Source of the DNA: PSRJ01 sp963825305
Lineage (GTDB): Bacteria > Acidobacteriota > Terriglobia > Bryobacterales > Bryobacteraceae
Length of the DNA: 64,000 nt
Assembly (NCBI GenBank): GCA_963825305.1
Contig: CAWGTA010000009.1
Coordinates: 558,001 to 622,000 of the forward strand
Reading direction: 5' to 3'
The notes beneath the pieces are model-generated. The model was given only the letters and a program-made list of their open reading frames with translations, had not been told where the DNA came from and searched no databases. Made by a program: the position numbers and the translations under genes. The stretch's first letter is position 1; every line of letters begins with the position of its first letter. Of the stretch, positions 1-7,689 are shown one piece after another.

Positions 1-169
1 TATCGCCAACTTCTCTTTAGGCCGCAGAGAAGCGCCCCTGCGCCCCGGTGAACCGCTCGAAGCCCTGGCCTTGGTCACTACCGATGAACCGCTCTCAGAG
101 CAAGTTTTGCAGCAATTGCGCGAAAATCCTGCCGTTCGCTTCGCGCGTTGCGTCGAATTCCGGGACTAG
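1..169 (+). CDS. serA: D-3-phosphoglycerate dehydrogenase, C-terminal ACT domain (5' truncated by window)
   Basis: Only the last 55 codons are in the window, in the frame starting at base 2 and ending in TAG at 167-169. The peptide begins IANFSLGR and runs through a hydrophobic strand and a short helix to VEFRD. This is the pattern of the C-terminal regulatory ACT domain of SerA, which binds L-serine and feedback-inhibits the first step of serine synthesis. The gene converges on the receiver gene at 172-594 with two bases between the stops. The ACT domain of beta-type L-serine dehydratase is similar, so the assignment rests on this short tail alone. Confidence 0.7.
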   Translation, partial: IANFSLGRREAPLRPGEPLEALALVTTDEPLSEQVLQQLRENPAVRFARCVEFRD

Positions 170-171
170 GT

Positions 172-594
172 CTACGCCCCCGCCGCCATTACGCGCCGTT
201 GCTGGCCGTCGAGCACCTGACGGACCTTGTCGGCCAGCAGGCGCATCGTGAAGGGCCGCTGTACCAGCACCAGCTTTGCGCGAGTCTCCATCCGGCGTGT
301 CAACTGTCGACTGTTGGTGTCGGAAATATAGACAACGCGCAGGCGAGGGTCTTTGGCTTCCAGGACGCGCGCCAGCTCCTTACCATTCACTTCGCACATC
401 AGGGCTTCCGTGAGTAAGAGGTCCACTTCCCATCCCCGCTCCTGGTAGTGCTGGAAGGCTTCGGCGGCATTGCGCGCTTCGAGGACCGTGTAACCCTGTT
501 TGGACAGCATGAAAGCCGCGAGTTTGCGGGTCTCCGGGTCTGGTTCCACCAGCAGAATGGTCTCGCTTCCACGCGGGACGTCTTCCAGCGCCAT
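172..594 (-). CDS. Degenerate response-regulator receiver protein (Glu in place of phospho-Asp)
   Basis: A stand-alone receiver fold of 140 residues with no output domain. The ATG at 594 follows a strong ribosome site (GGAGGTGGG). The conserved positions have changed: the acidic pair reads E17-P18-D19, the phospho-acceptor strand reads DLLLTE so that Glu63 sits where Asp is expected, the usual MP is MC, and the conserved Lys-Pro is Arg-Pro (QRPF). A Glu at the acceptor position can mimic phosphorylation, so a phosphate-independent, permanently on signalling module is a reasonable inference. It is transcribed divergently from another degenerate receiver at 872-1312, with about 277 bases between the starts. 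Confidence 0.8.
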   Translation of the reverse strand: MALEDVPRGSETILLVEPDPETRKLAAFMLSKQGYTVLEARNAAEAFQHYQERGWEVDLLLTEALMCEVNGKELARVLEAKDPRLRVVYISDTNSRQLTRRMETRAKLVLVQRPFTMRLLADKVRQVLDGQQRRVMAAGA

Positions 595-871
595 ACCCAC
601 CTCCGCTAGGATTCTAATTCCCTGCACCTTCGCTTGCAAATACAATCGGAGCAAACAACGTTCCAGACCAAATCCCTGAAAAATCTCTTGAGATCGAAAT
701 AGAGAACCGGATACTAACTTCAGCTATGGAAACCAAAGTGCTTAATGGTCAGTACCGGATAGTTAATATGCAGCACTTTCCCTGTTGTATGGGACAGTCC
801 GGAACCGCTAAGATTTGGGCGAGCGAATTCGGCGGCTCGCACCGACCCGCGGAAGGAGCTTCATACCGGAA

Positions 872-1312
872 ATGAAAAAAAAGACTAGCGAATTCCCCGT
901 CTGCGCGCTTCTTGTAGGCGAACATGAACAAGGCCGGCTGTTGCTTCACGAGGTTTTCCGGAATGAGGGATGGCTTCTGCTGGAAGCTCATAACCGCCAG
1001 AAGGCCCTGGAGTGCATCGACAAGCATTCGGTGCAGGTGGTCATCGCCAGTTGCGAGTCCGGTGAGTGGAGTTGGGCTAACGTGCTCGATGACTTGCGGT
1101 GCCGTCGTCACCCACCGCAGTTGATCGTCACTTGCCGGACCGCTGACGAACAGCTCTGGTCCGAGGTTCTGAATTGCGGCGGCTACGACGTGCTGCCCCA
1201 TCCGTTGCAACGCGACGAAATCGAGCGCGTAGTCGCTTCCGCCCGCCGCCAGTTCGACCGGCCTACCCACGCGATGCGCCAGAGTAACGCCGCACGAAGT
1301 TCGGTAGCGTAG
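872..1312 (+). CDS. Degenerate receiver-like protein
   Basis: 146 residues. The ATG at 872 has GGAAGGAG at 851-858 upstream, a slightly long spacing. The predicted alternating strand/helix order resembles a CheY-like receiver: strand CALLVGEHE, then VQVVIASCES, then PPQLIVTCRT, then a final YDVLPHPL. There is no Asp at the acceptor strand (Ser60/Cys61 instead). The first acidic site is GEHE rather than DD, and the conserved Lys is His in LPHPL. Phosphotransfer is therefore unlikely. It could be a protein-interaction module paired with the divergent receiver at 172-594. The family assignment rests on pattern and is moderately secure. Confidence 0.65.
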   Translation: MKKKTSEFPVCALLVGEHEQGRLLLHEVFRNEGWLLLEAHNRQKALECIDKHSVQVVIASCESGEWSWANVLDDLRCRRHPPQLIVTCRTADEQLWSEVLNCGGYDVLPHPLQRDEIERVVASARRQFDRPTHAMRQSNAARSSVA

Positions 1313-1316
1313 GCGC

Positions 1317-1811
1317 TTACCCGATCGTCGCCAGCGCTTGGCCGGCCGTCACCGTCGCACCTTCTTGCGCATGGATCGCGAGCACACGCCCCGTGCGCGA
1401 AGCCTTGATCTCGTTTTGCATTTTCATGGCTTCCACAACCACGATGCCCTGTCCGGGGCCGACCGCGTCGCCGGGAGCCACCAGAACGCGCACCACTTTC
1501 CCAGGCATCGGCGACGTTAGCGTTTCGCGGCCTTCGCCTGCTGCGCGACCGGACCCGCGGAACCAGCGGCGCGGATCGCGGATCTCGATTTCAAAACGGT
1601 GGCCCTCCACGGTGACAATCAGGGCGCGTTCCGTGCGCTCCACGCTGGCGTCGTAGCTGCGGCCTTCGAGCAGCACGGAATAGATGCCTGGCTCCGGAAT
1701 TTCGACGTCGGCCGAGCGCTCCCTGCCGTCGAAACGAAAGCGGCACGCGGGCGCCGGCGAAACCACCTCCATCTCCTTTTCGGCGCCGTTAATCACTAGA
1801 TTTAATTTCAC
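1317..1811 (-). CDS. Biotin carboxyl carrier protein (biotinyl-lipoyl attachment domain)
   Basis: Carries biotin for an acyl-CoA carboxylase. The C-terminal 70 residues form a biotinyl domain: SPMPGKVV, VVVEAMKMQNE with the biotinylated Lys in the EAMKM motif, and the closing TVTAGQALATIG. The N-terminal 90 residues look like the linker/BT-type region of propionyl- or acetyl-CoA carboxylase alpha chains. I chose the GTG start at 1811 because AGGAG lies 8 bases upstream; an earlier in-frame start at 1844 would overlap accC. The gene lies 45 bases after the biotin carboxylase gene, so the two form a split alpha chain of a biotin-dependent carboxylase. Confidence 0.88.
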   Translation of the reverse strand: MKLNLVINGAEKEMEVVSPAPACRFRFDGRERSADVEIPEPGIYSVLLEGRSYDASVERTERALIVTVEGHRFEIEIRDPRRWFRGSGRAAGEGRETLTSPMPGKVVRVLVAPGDAVGPGQGIVVVEAMKMQNEIKASRTGRVLAIHAQEGATVTAGQALATIG

Positions 1812-1856
1812 CGCAGGATCTCCTGGCGACCGGCTGCCAGCCACGGGCTTGTACCG

Positions 1857-3306
1857 CTAGGGGCCTCCTGTGGCCGGCGGGCTTGGCGCGCCATGTGATC
1901 GATGGCCGCGGCCAGTGCGGCTACCGCGGCTAGATCGGGCGGCGGGGCGGGCGGCTGCGTTGTGGGCCAGGAATTCGTCGATGAAGCCCGTATCGAACTG
2001 GCCGGCGCAAAACTCCGGAGCTTCAAAAACCTGGCGGAAGAAACTGATGTTGGTGCGAATGCCCCCCACATCGTATTCGCCCAGCGCACGGACCATGCGC
2101 GCAATGGACTCGTCGCGCGTGCGGCTCCACACCACCAGCTTGGCCAGCAGCGGATCGTAGTCGAGCGGCACCGTCCACCCGGGATACACGCAGGCGTCCA
2201 GGCGAATCCCGGGACCCATGGGACGGCGCAGGCGCGTGAGCTTGCCGGGAAACGGCAGAAACTGGTTGTACGGATCTTCCGCATAGATGCGGCATTCGAT
2301 GGCCGAACCCCGCCAGGTTATTTCCTCCTGCGAAAATGGGAGCCGCGCGCCGGCGGCAATCTCCACCTGCAGCCTGACCAGATCGAGCCCCGTGACGAGT
2401 TCGGTCACCGGATGCTCCACCTGCAGCCGCGTGTTCACCTCCAGAAAGTAGAAACGGCGGTTTTGATCCACCAGGAATTCCACCGTGCCTGCGTTGTAAT
2501 AGCCGGCCGCCCGTGCCGCGCGGATGGCCGCTTCCCCCATGGCGTGCCGCATCTCCGGGTGCGCCGCCACCAGCGGGGAAGGCGACTCCTCCACCACCTT
2601 CTGATGGCGGCGCTGTATGGAACATTCGCGCTCTCCCAGGTGCACCATGTTGCCGTGGCGATCGCCCAGAAGTTGAATCTCGATGTGGCGCGGCCGCTCG
2701 ATGAGTTTCTCCACGTAGATCTCGGGATTGCGAAACGCGCGCTCGGCTTCGCTGGCAGCCTCGCGGAACGCCGCCTCCAGTTCCTCGTCGCGCGTCGACG
2801 CCGCGCATCCCCTTGCCGCCGCCGCCGGCTACCGCCTTAAGCAAAATGGGATAGCCGTGCTCGTGCCCGAACGCGCGGGCTTCGTCCACAGTCACGGCGC
2901 CCTCCGTGCCCGGAACCACCGGCGTTCCGGCGGCCATGGCGTGGCGGCGCGCTTCCGTCTTGGAACCCAGCGCGCGGATCGATGCGGCGGATGGTCCTAT
3001 GAACACCAGCCCCGCGTCTTCACAGGCAGCCGCGAACCCGGCGTTTTCACTCAGAAAGCCGTAGCCCGGATGAACCGCCTCGGCGCCGTGTTTACGGGCC
3101 GCGTCCAGAATGCGGTCGATCCGCAGATAGCTCTCCGAGGAAGGCGACGGGCCCACGTGCTCCGCTTCATCCGCCATGCGAACGTGCAGGGAAGTGCGGT
3201 CGGCGTCGGAATACACGGCCACGCTGGTGATACCCATCTCGCGAAGGGTGCGGATCACACGCACCGCAATTTCACCGCGATTGGCAATCAAAATTTTTCG
3301 GAACAT
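1857..3306 (-). pseudogene. accC: Biotin carboxylase subunit, interrupted by a +1 frameshift
   Basis: ATP-dependent carboxylation of biotin on the carrier encoded just downstream. The N-terminal frame starts MFRKILIANRGEIAVRVIR at 3306 and runs to the ATP-grasp glycine loop AVAGGGGKGMR (about 2803). The reading then has to move to another frame, which continues EELEAAFREAA, EIYVEKLIERPRHIEIQ, RRHQKVVEE, FLEVNTRLQVEHPVTE and LDYDPLLAKLVVW to the stop at 1857. Both halves align without a gap to the usual 450-residue enzyme if one base is removed between 2787 and 2803. All catalytic motifs are intact across the two frames. This is either a very recent mutation or a sequence error. Confidence 0.88.
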
Positions 3307-3373
3307 ACAGGCGTTCTCTCAGGGTAAACGAATTGGGAGTGGGTATTCTCAACGCCTTCGCCTGGGCGTATGG

Positions 3374-3417
3374 CGCGGGCTTCAGCCTGCTGCGTCGGCA
3401 CTCTTGCCGACGTTTTT
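3374..3417. repeat. Double-hairpin intergenic repeat, copy 1
   Basis: Two adjacent stem-loops. The first has stem GCGGGC/GCCTGC around TTCA (3375-3390). The second has the perfect 8-bp stem CGTCGGCA/TGCCGACG around CTCT (3393-3412) and is followed by five T. The same arrangement with different but complementary stems occurs at 14227-14268. It lies between the divergent accC and DUF4331 genes, so it does not end either of them. Confidence 0.7.
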
Positions 3418-3565
3418 CGGGTTTGAAGTTTACAACCTGCCCGCCAACAATCTTCCGCCAATCCCAATCCAATTCGTCTCGCCTTTCGTAGACACCGGTA
3501 TAACTTCTATCGGAACGAAACGGACGGGGTCTCACTGGCCCGGCCGCGAGGAGGAGAAAGAGAGA

Positions 3566-5113
3566 ATGAAACGAATTTTCAACGGATTGATGGTGGGCGC
3601 CTGCTTCCTGGGGGCTGGCATCACGATGCACGCGTCGAGCCATCGCGAAGCGCTCGCGATTCTGAATGAGCCCTGCGCAGACAACACCGACACCTACGCT
3701 TGGGTGTCCAACACCACCCATGACAAGCTCTACCTGATCATGGATTTCTACCCGCTCCACGAGCCGGGTCAAGGCAACCAGGGCTTGCGCGCGTGCAACG
3801 GTTACCGCTATGAGTTCCACATTGCCAAAGGAAAGCGGCTCAGTGACACGGTGATTTACCGCGTCGAATTCCAGAACACCATCAAGCTCGCAAATCCACC
3901 AACCCCAATCGACAAAGTGGGAGGCGGCAACGAGATTCTGTGGCAACTTACCGGCGGCACAGAAACTATGATGGTTAAGCGCCTTACTGGCGGGGATGCC
4001 GGCATCGATGGCATCAATGACCCGACTACCGAACCGGATCGCACAACCGTTCTCGGCACGAATCTTACGGTTCTCCCCAACAATCACGGCCCGCAAACCG
4101 ATCGCTTGGTCTATGGCTTGGCTCCCTTCAAGGGGTACGATTCCGGCGATCCCACCAGCCGTGAAGTGGGTCTCTACGATCAGCCCTTCGTCGACAGTTA
4201 TATCCACCCGTTGGCGAACGGCGGCCGGATCATCGCCGGTCAGTTCGACGATCCCTATCAACTCGATGAGAAGGGAATTTTCGACTTAGTCAATTTGAAC
4301 AGCGACGATCTCGGCGGAATCCCGGGCGCACGCCGCCCACCTGCCAAAGACGTGTTCACGGGCTTCAACGTCTTTTCGATCGCACTCGAGATCCCCACCA
4401 GCGACTTGTTTCCGACTGGTATCCCGCACAACGGAGTGCTCCAAGACCAATCAACCGACGCTCTGCTGCGAGTGTGGGCCAGCATCAGCCGTCAACAAAC
4501 GCAGATTGTGGATACTACCAACATCATCACCGGCAATCGCGGCTCTGGAGACTGGGTGCAGGTCGGCCGCAAGGCTTTGCCGCTGTTCAACGCGGGCCTG
4601 GTGGGAACTCAGCGCCAGACACTCTATCTGCACAGTTCTCCGGTTCGCGATGTGAGCAACTTCGGAAATGACATTTTGTACCCCGTGCTGGTGCGGGACG
4701 CCGATGCCCTCGGCATCTACAAGGCGCTGGGTGTTTCACCAGGCGACGTGTCCAACCTCAAAGGCCCCCGCCTGGACATCATCAACGCCATCAACTTGGG
4801 CCGGCCCATCCCTGCCATCGACGGCTCCACGGGTGACGTCATCACACTGGACGCCTCCATCGATTCGATGTTCCCCAACGGCCGCATGATGGGTGGTGGG
4901 ACCGCACCGAACCGCAATCAGGTGAATGTGAACAGCGTATTGATCAGCCTGATCGTCGCCGGTGACCCCAATGCCGGCCTGGCTAAAGGTGTCGAGGTGA
5001 ATGACAAAGACTACCTCGACCGGTTCCCGTTCCTGGCGCCCGCGCACCAGGGCCTGCTACAAGGCCATGGTGGGACCAACGTTCCCACCGAGCCGAACAT
5101 CCCGACTCCCTAA
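3566..5113 (+). CDS. DUF4331 family secreted protein
   Basis: 515 residues. The ATG at 3566 follows a purine-rich GAGGAGGA site. An N-terminal signal peptide (MKRIFNGLMVGACFLGAGIT, cleavage likely after MHA) leads into SSHREALAILNEPCADNTD, the entry motif of DUF4331 proteins. The family is secreted and its biochemical role is unknown. The downstream genes on the same strand encode a DUF4198 protein and a HupE/UreJ-like membrane protein, so an envelope or metal-related job is possible but unproven. A 93-base palindromic repeat separates it from the next gene. Confidence 0.85.
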   Translation: MKRIFNGLMVGACFLGAGITMHASSHREALAILNEPCADNTDTYAWVSNTTHDKLYLIMDFYPLHEPGQGNQGLRACNGYRYEFHIAKGKRLSDTVIYRVEFQNTIKLANPPTPIDKVGGGNEILWQLTGGTETMMVKRLTGGDAGIDGINDPTTEPDRTTVLGTNLTVLPNNHGPQTDRLVYGLAPFKGYDSGDPTSREVGLYDQPFVDSYIHPLANGGRIIAGQFDDPYQLDEKGIFDLVNLNSDDLGGIPGARRPPAKDVFTGFNVFSIALEIPTSDLFPTGIPHNGVLQDQSTDALLRVWASISRQQTQIVDTTNIITGNRGSGDWVQVGRKALPLFNAGLVGTQRQTLYLHSSPVRDVSNFGNDILYPVLVRDADALGIYKALGVSPGDVSNLKGPRLDIINAINLGRPIPAIDGSTGDVITLDASIDSMFPNGRMMGGGTAPNRNQVNVNSVLISLIVAGDPNAGLAKGVEVNDKDYLDRFPFLAPAHQGLLQGHGGTNVPTEPNIPTP

Positions 5114-5118
5114 CGTCG

Positions 5119-5211
5119 ACCGCTCCCTTTGGTCGCGGCTCAGCAGACACATTCTGCGTAACTCGCCGATGTCGGCGCGTTCTTTACCGAGCCGTGACCG
5201 AAGGGAGCGGT
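5119..5211. repeat. Large palindromic intergenic element
   Basis: The left arm (5119-5141, ACCGCTCCCTTTGGTC...) pairs with the right arm (5189-5211, ...GACCGAAGGGAGCGGT) over about 22 bp with few mismatches. Inside are two further small hairpins: GCAGA/CTGC around 5144-5157 and CGCCGA/TCGGCG around 5164-5177. The element fills the space between the DUF4331 stop and the DUF4198 start. It looks like a mobile or REP-type palindrome and could also act as an attenuator or mRNA-processing site. Confidence 0.75.
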
Positions 5212-5226
5212 AGTTCGAGGACCACC

Positions 5227-6024
5227 ATGATCCCACGCATAGCAGTTGCGATAGCCCTATTCACCGCACCCGCCTTCGCCCACGACATGTGGATCGAGCC
5301 GACCACCTTCTCCCCGGCGCCAGGCCAAATCCTCAGCGTGCGGTTACGCGTTGGCCAGGATCTCCTCGGCGATCCACTCCCCCGCAATCCCACCCTCATC
5401 AATCAATTTGTCGTCGAGGACACGGACGGCCGCCGGCCCGTCATCGGCCACGACGGCGGCGACCCGGCGGGTTTCCTGCGCGTGGCGCAGCCGGGCTTAC
5501 AAGTCATCGGCTATTTCAGCAATCCCAGCGCCGTGGAATTAGCCCCCGAAAAGTTCAATCAGTATTTGAAGGACGAAGGCCTCGACGCCATCGCTGCATT
5601 GCGAGCTCGCCGCAACGAGACCGGCGCCGGCGCCCACGAACTCTTCTCCCGCTGCGCCAAAAGCCTGGTTCTTTCGGGCCCGCCCAACGGAGCGCAGGGC
5701 GATCGAGCGCTCGGTTTTACGCTCGAACTCGTGGCGGAGCGAAATCCGTACACCATCCACGCCGGTCAGGATCTCCCGGTTCGCCTGACGTATGAGAAAC
5801 GTCCGCTGTCGGGCGCGCTCGTGGTCGCCATGAACCGCCTCAATCCTGCCCAAAAAGTGACAGCACGCACGGACAATGACGGCCGCGTGCGCTTCCGCCT
5901 GCAGCCGGGCGGTATGTGGTTGGTGAAAGCCGTCCACATGATTCCGGCGCCGGCCGGCAGCAACGCCGAGTGGGCCAGTTTTTGGGCGTCGCTGACATTT
6001 GAAATGCGAGACGAGGCCAGATGA
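5227..6024 (+). CDS. DUF4198 family periplasmic protein
   Basis: 265 residues with a signal peptide ending AFA before HDMWIEPTTFSPAPGQ, the characteristic start of DUF4198 proteins (periplasmic proteins often linked to nickel or cobalt uptake). The start ATG at 5227 puts the hydrophobic segment at the N-terminus. The C-terminal part (LTYEKRPLSGALVVAMN, TDNDGRVRFRLQPGGMWLVKAVHM) is a transthyretin-like beta-sandwich typical of the family. The stop overlaps the start of the HupE/UreJ-like gene by four bases, so the two are translationally coupled and probably work together. Confidence 0.82.
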   Translation: MIPRIAVAIALFTAPAFAHDMWIEPTTFSPAPGQILSVRLRVGQDLLGDPLPRNPTLINQFVVEDTDGRRPVIGHDGGDPAGFLRVAQPGLQVIGYFSNPSAVELAPEKFNQYLKDEGLDAIAALRARRNETGAGAHELFSRCAKSLVLSGPPNGAQGDRALGFTLELVAERNPYTIHAGQDLPVRLTYEKRPLSGALVVAMNRLNPAQKVTARTDNDGRVRFRLQPGGMWLVKAVHMIPAPAGSNAEWASFWASLTFEMRDEAR

Positions 6025-7106
6025 TGCGTGCCATCATTTTCGGGTTCGTGATTCTCTGCAGTGCCACAGTCCAAGCGCATGAGATTGGCACCACGCGCGT
6101 CGCGGCCGTCTTTCACGAAGGCCGGACGTACGATATCGAAATCGTCACCGATGCCGTCGCGTTGATGGATAAGCTCGAGGCTTCCATTGGCCGGCAGTCG
6201 CCTGCCGATACCCGTCCGGCAACCCTCCAACCACTGCTCACTGGTTTCGACGAAAAGTTTCGCCAGCGCGTGCAGGTCGCGTTCGATGCGTCGGATGTAC
6301 GCCCCGCGATCACGTATTTGGTTACGCCCCCGGCCGATGCCACGTCGGCAACCGTTGCCACCATTCGATTGACTGGCCCGATTCCTCCCGGAGCGCGCAA
6401 TTTTACCTGGACGTACGCCTGGACGTTCGCGTCCTACGCCATGACAGTCAGAACGACGGCGTCCGAGAACCCGTCAACACAATGGCTGGAGGGCGATCAG
6501 CGTAGCGCGCCGGTTGCACTGACTTCTCCGGCCGTGCCCGTAAGCCGGCTCGTCACCGCCTGGCGCTATCTCACTCTCGGCTTCACCCATATCCTGCCCA
6601 ACGGACTGGATCACATGCTGTTCGTGCTGGGAATCTTCCTGCTCAGCGGCCGCCCGCGCTCAGTATTGTTGCAGGTGAGCGCATTCACCGTCGCTCATTC
6701 GATCACCCTCGGGCTGAGCATGTATGGCCTGGTCTCTGTGTCGCCGAGGATCGTCGAACCCATGATCGCCATCTCGATTGCCTACGTCGCTCTGGAGAAC
6801 GTCTTTCTGTCGGAGCTGAAATCGTGGCGGGTCGCTCTGGTCTTCGCCTTCGGACTTCTGCACGGCATGGGCTTCGCCGGCGCATTGAGAGAGCTGGGAC
6901 TGCCGCGCTCGGAATTTCTTACGGCTCTGGTGACTTTCAACGTTGGCGTCGAAGCCGGGCAGCTGACAGTAATTGCGGCCGCTTTCCTGCTGGTCGGATG
7001 GCATTGTGCCAATCGCACGTGGTATCGCAGCCGCATCGTAGTTCCCGCGTCGGCGATGATCGCGTGTACCGCGGTCTACTGGACGATCCAGCGGCTGGTG
7101 ATTTGA
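6021..7106 (+). CDS. HupE/UreJ-like membrane protein
   Basis: 361 residues: a signal peptide, an extracytoplasmic domain of about 170 residues, then six or so membrane helices. The membrane part carries the His-rich signatures of HupE/UreJ_2 proteins: HILPNGLDHMLFVLGIFLL, FTVAHSITLGLS, LLHGMGFAGALRELG and FNVGVEAGQL. Relatives are thought to be nickel/cobalt permease-like proteins; transport here is inferred. It overlaps the DUF4198 gene and is followed 71 bases later by a Fur-family regulator, which supports a metal-linked operon. Confidence 0.82.
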   Translation: MMRAIIFGFVILCSATVQAHEIGTTRVAAVFHEGRTYDIEIVTDAVALMDKLEASIGRQSPADTRPATLQPLLTGFDEKFRQRVQVAFDASDVRPAITYLVTPPADATSATVATIRLTGPIPPGARNFTWTYAWTFASYAMTVRTTASENPSTQWLEGDQRSAPVALTSPAVPVSRLVTAWRYLTLGFTHILPNGLDHMLFVLGIFLLSGRPRSVLLQVSAFTVAHSITLGLSMYGLVSVSPRIVEPMIAISIAYVALENVFLSELKSWRVALVFAFGLLHGMGFAGALRELGLPRSEFLTALVTFNVGVEAGQLTVIAAAFLLVGWHCANRTWYRSRIVVPASAMIACTAVYWTIQRLVI

Positions 7107-7177
7107 AGCGTGGCGCAAACTGGCCAGCCGTCCAGCCACCGCAATGCCGGGGCTGTTAGAATCTAAAGAGTCCCCTT

Positions 7178-7687
7178 ATGGCCCTCGGCTCGATGCAAGG
7201 ATCGTTGAAGGAGCGAGGCGTCCGCCTGACTCGCCAGCGGCAGATTCTGCTCGAGCTGATCGACAAGACCGGCGAGCATCTCGATGTCGAACGGCTGTTT
7301 CAGATGGCCAAGGAGCAGGATCCCAAGCTCAACCGCGTCACCGTTTATCGCACCCTCAAAATGCTGAAGGCCGGCGGCCTGGTAGATGAGTTGGACCTCA
7401 TGCACTATGGGGGCGATCAGCATTATTACGAAACACGCCTGAAACAGGAACACGCCCACGTGATTTGCCTGCGCTGCGGCAAGGTCGAGGAGTTCTTCGG
7501 CGATCCCCTGCAAAAACTGCGCAAACAGATCGAAACGCATTTTGGATTCGAGATCCTGCTCACGCGCACCGAAGTCGGGGGATATTGCGCCCACTGCCAG
7601 ACGCTGCGGGCGCGCGAAGTGGAAGAGCTGCGGCGGCTTCCCGTGAAGGTCAAGCGGCGGCGGCGCGCGGTCCCGCAGCGCGCCTAG
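7178..7687 (+). CDS. Fur-family metalloregulator
   Basis: 169 residues. The N-terminal winged helix has RGVRLTRQRQILLELI and LNRVTVYRTLKMLKAGGLV (recognition helix). The C-terminal dimer/metal domain has HYYE, HAHVICLRCGKVEEF and a second CAHC. The two CxxC motifs form the structural zinc site of Fur/PerR/Zur proteins. Which metal or oxidant it senses cannot be read from the sequence. A basic tail (VKVKRRRRAVPQRA) is unusual. It follows the DUF4198/HupE-like genes on the same strand and is a good candidate for their regulator. A second in-frame ATG at 7193 is a possible start. Confidence 0.9.
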   Translation: MALGSMQGSLKERGVRLTRQRQILLELIDKTGEHLDVERLFQMAKEQDPKLNRVTVYRTLKMLKAGGLVDELDLMHYGGDQHYYETRLKQEHAHVICLRCGKVEEFFGDPLQKLRKQIETHFGFEILLTRTEVGGYCAHCQTLRAREVEELRRLPVKVKRRRRAVPQRA

Positions 7688-7689
7688 CA

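Noticed and set aside
3393..3417. Rho-independent terminator (8-bp stem followed by T5)
   Set aside because: No gene on the plus strand ends upstream of it; it lies between divergent genes and matches a repeat family, so I list it as a repeat.
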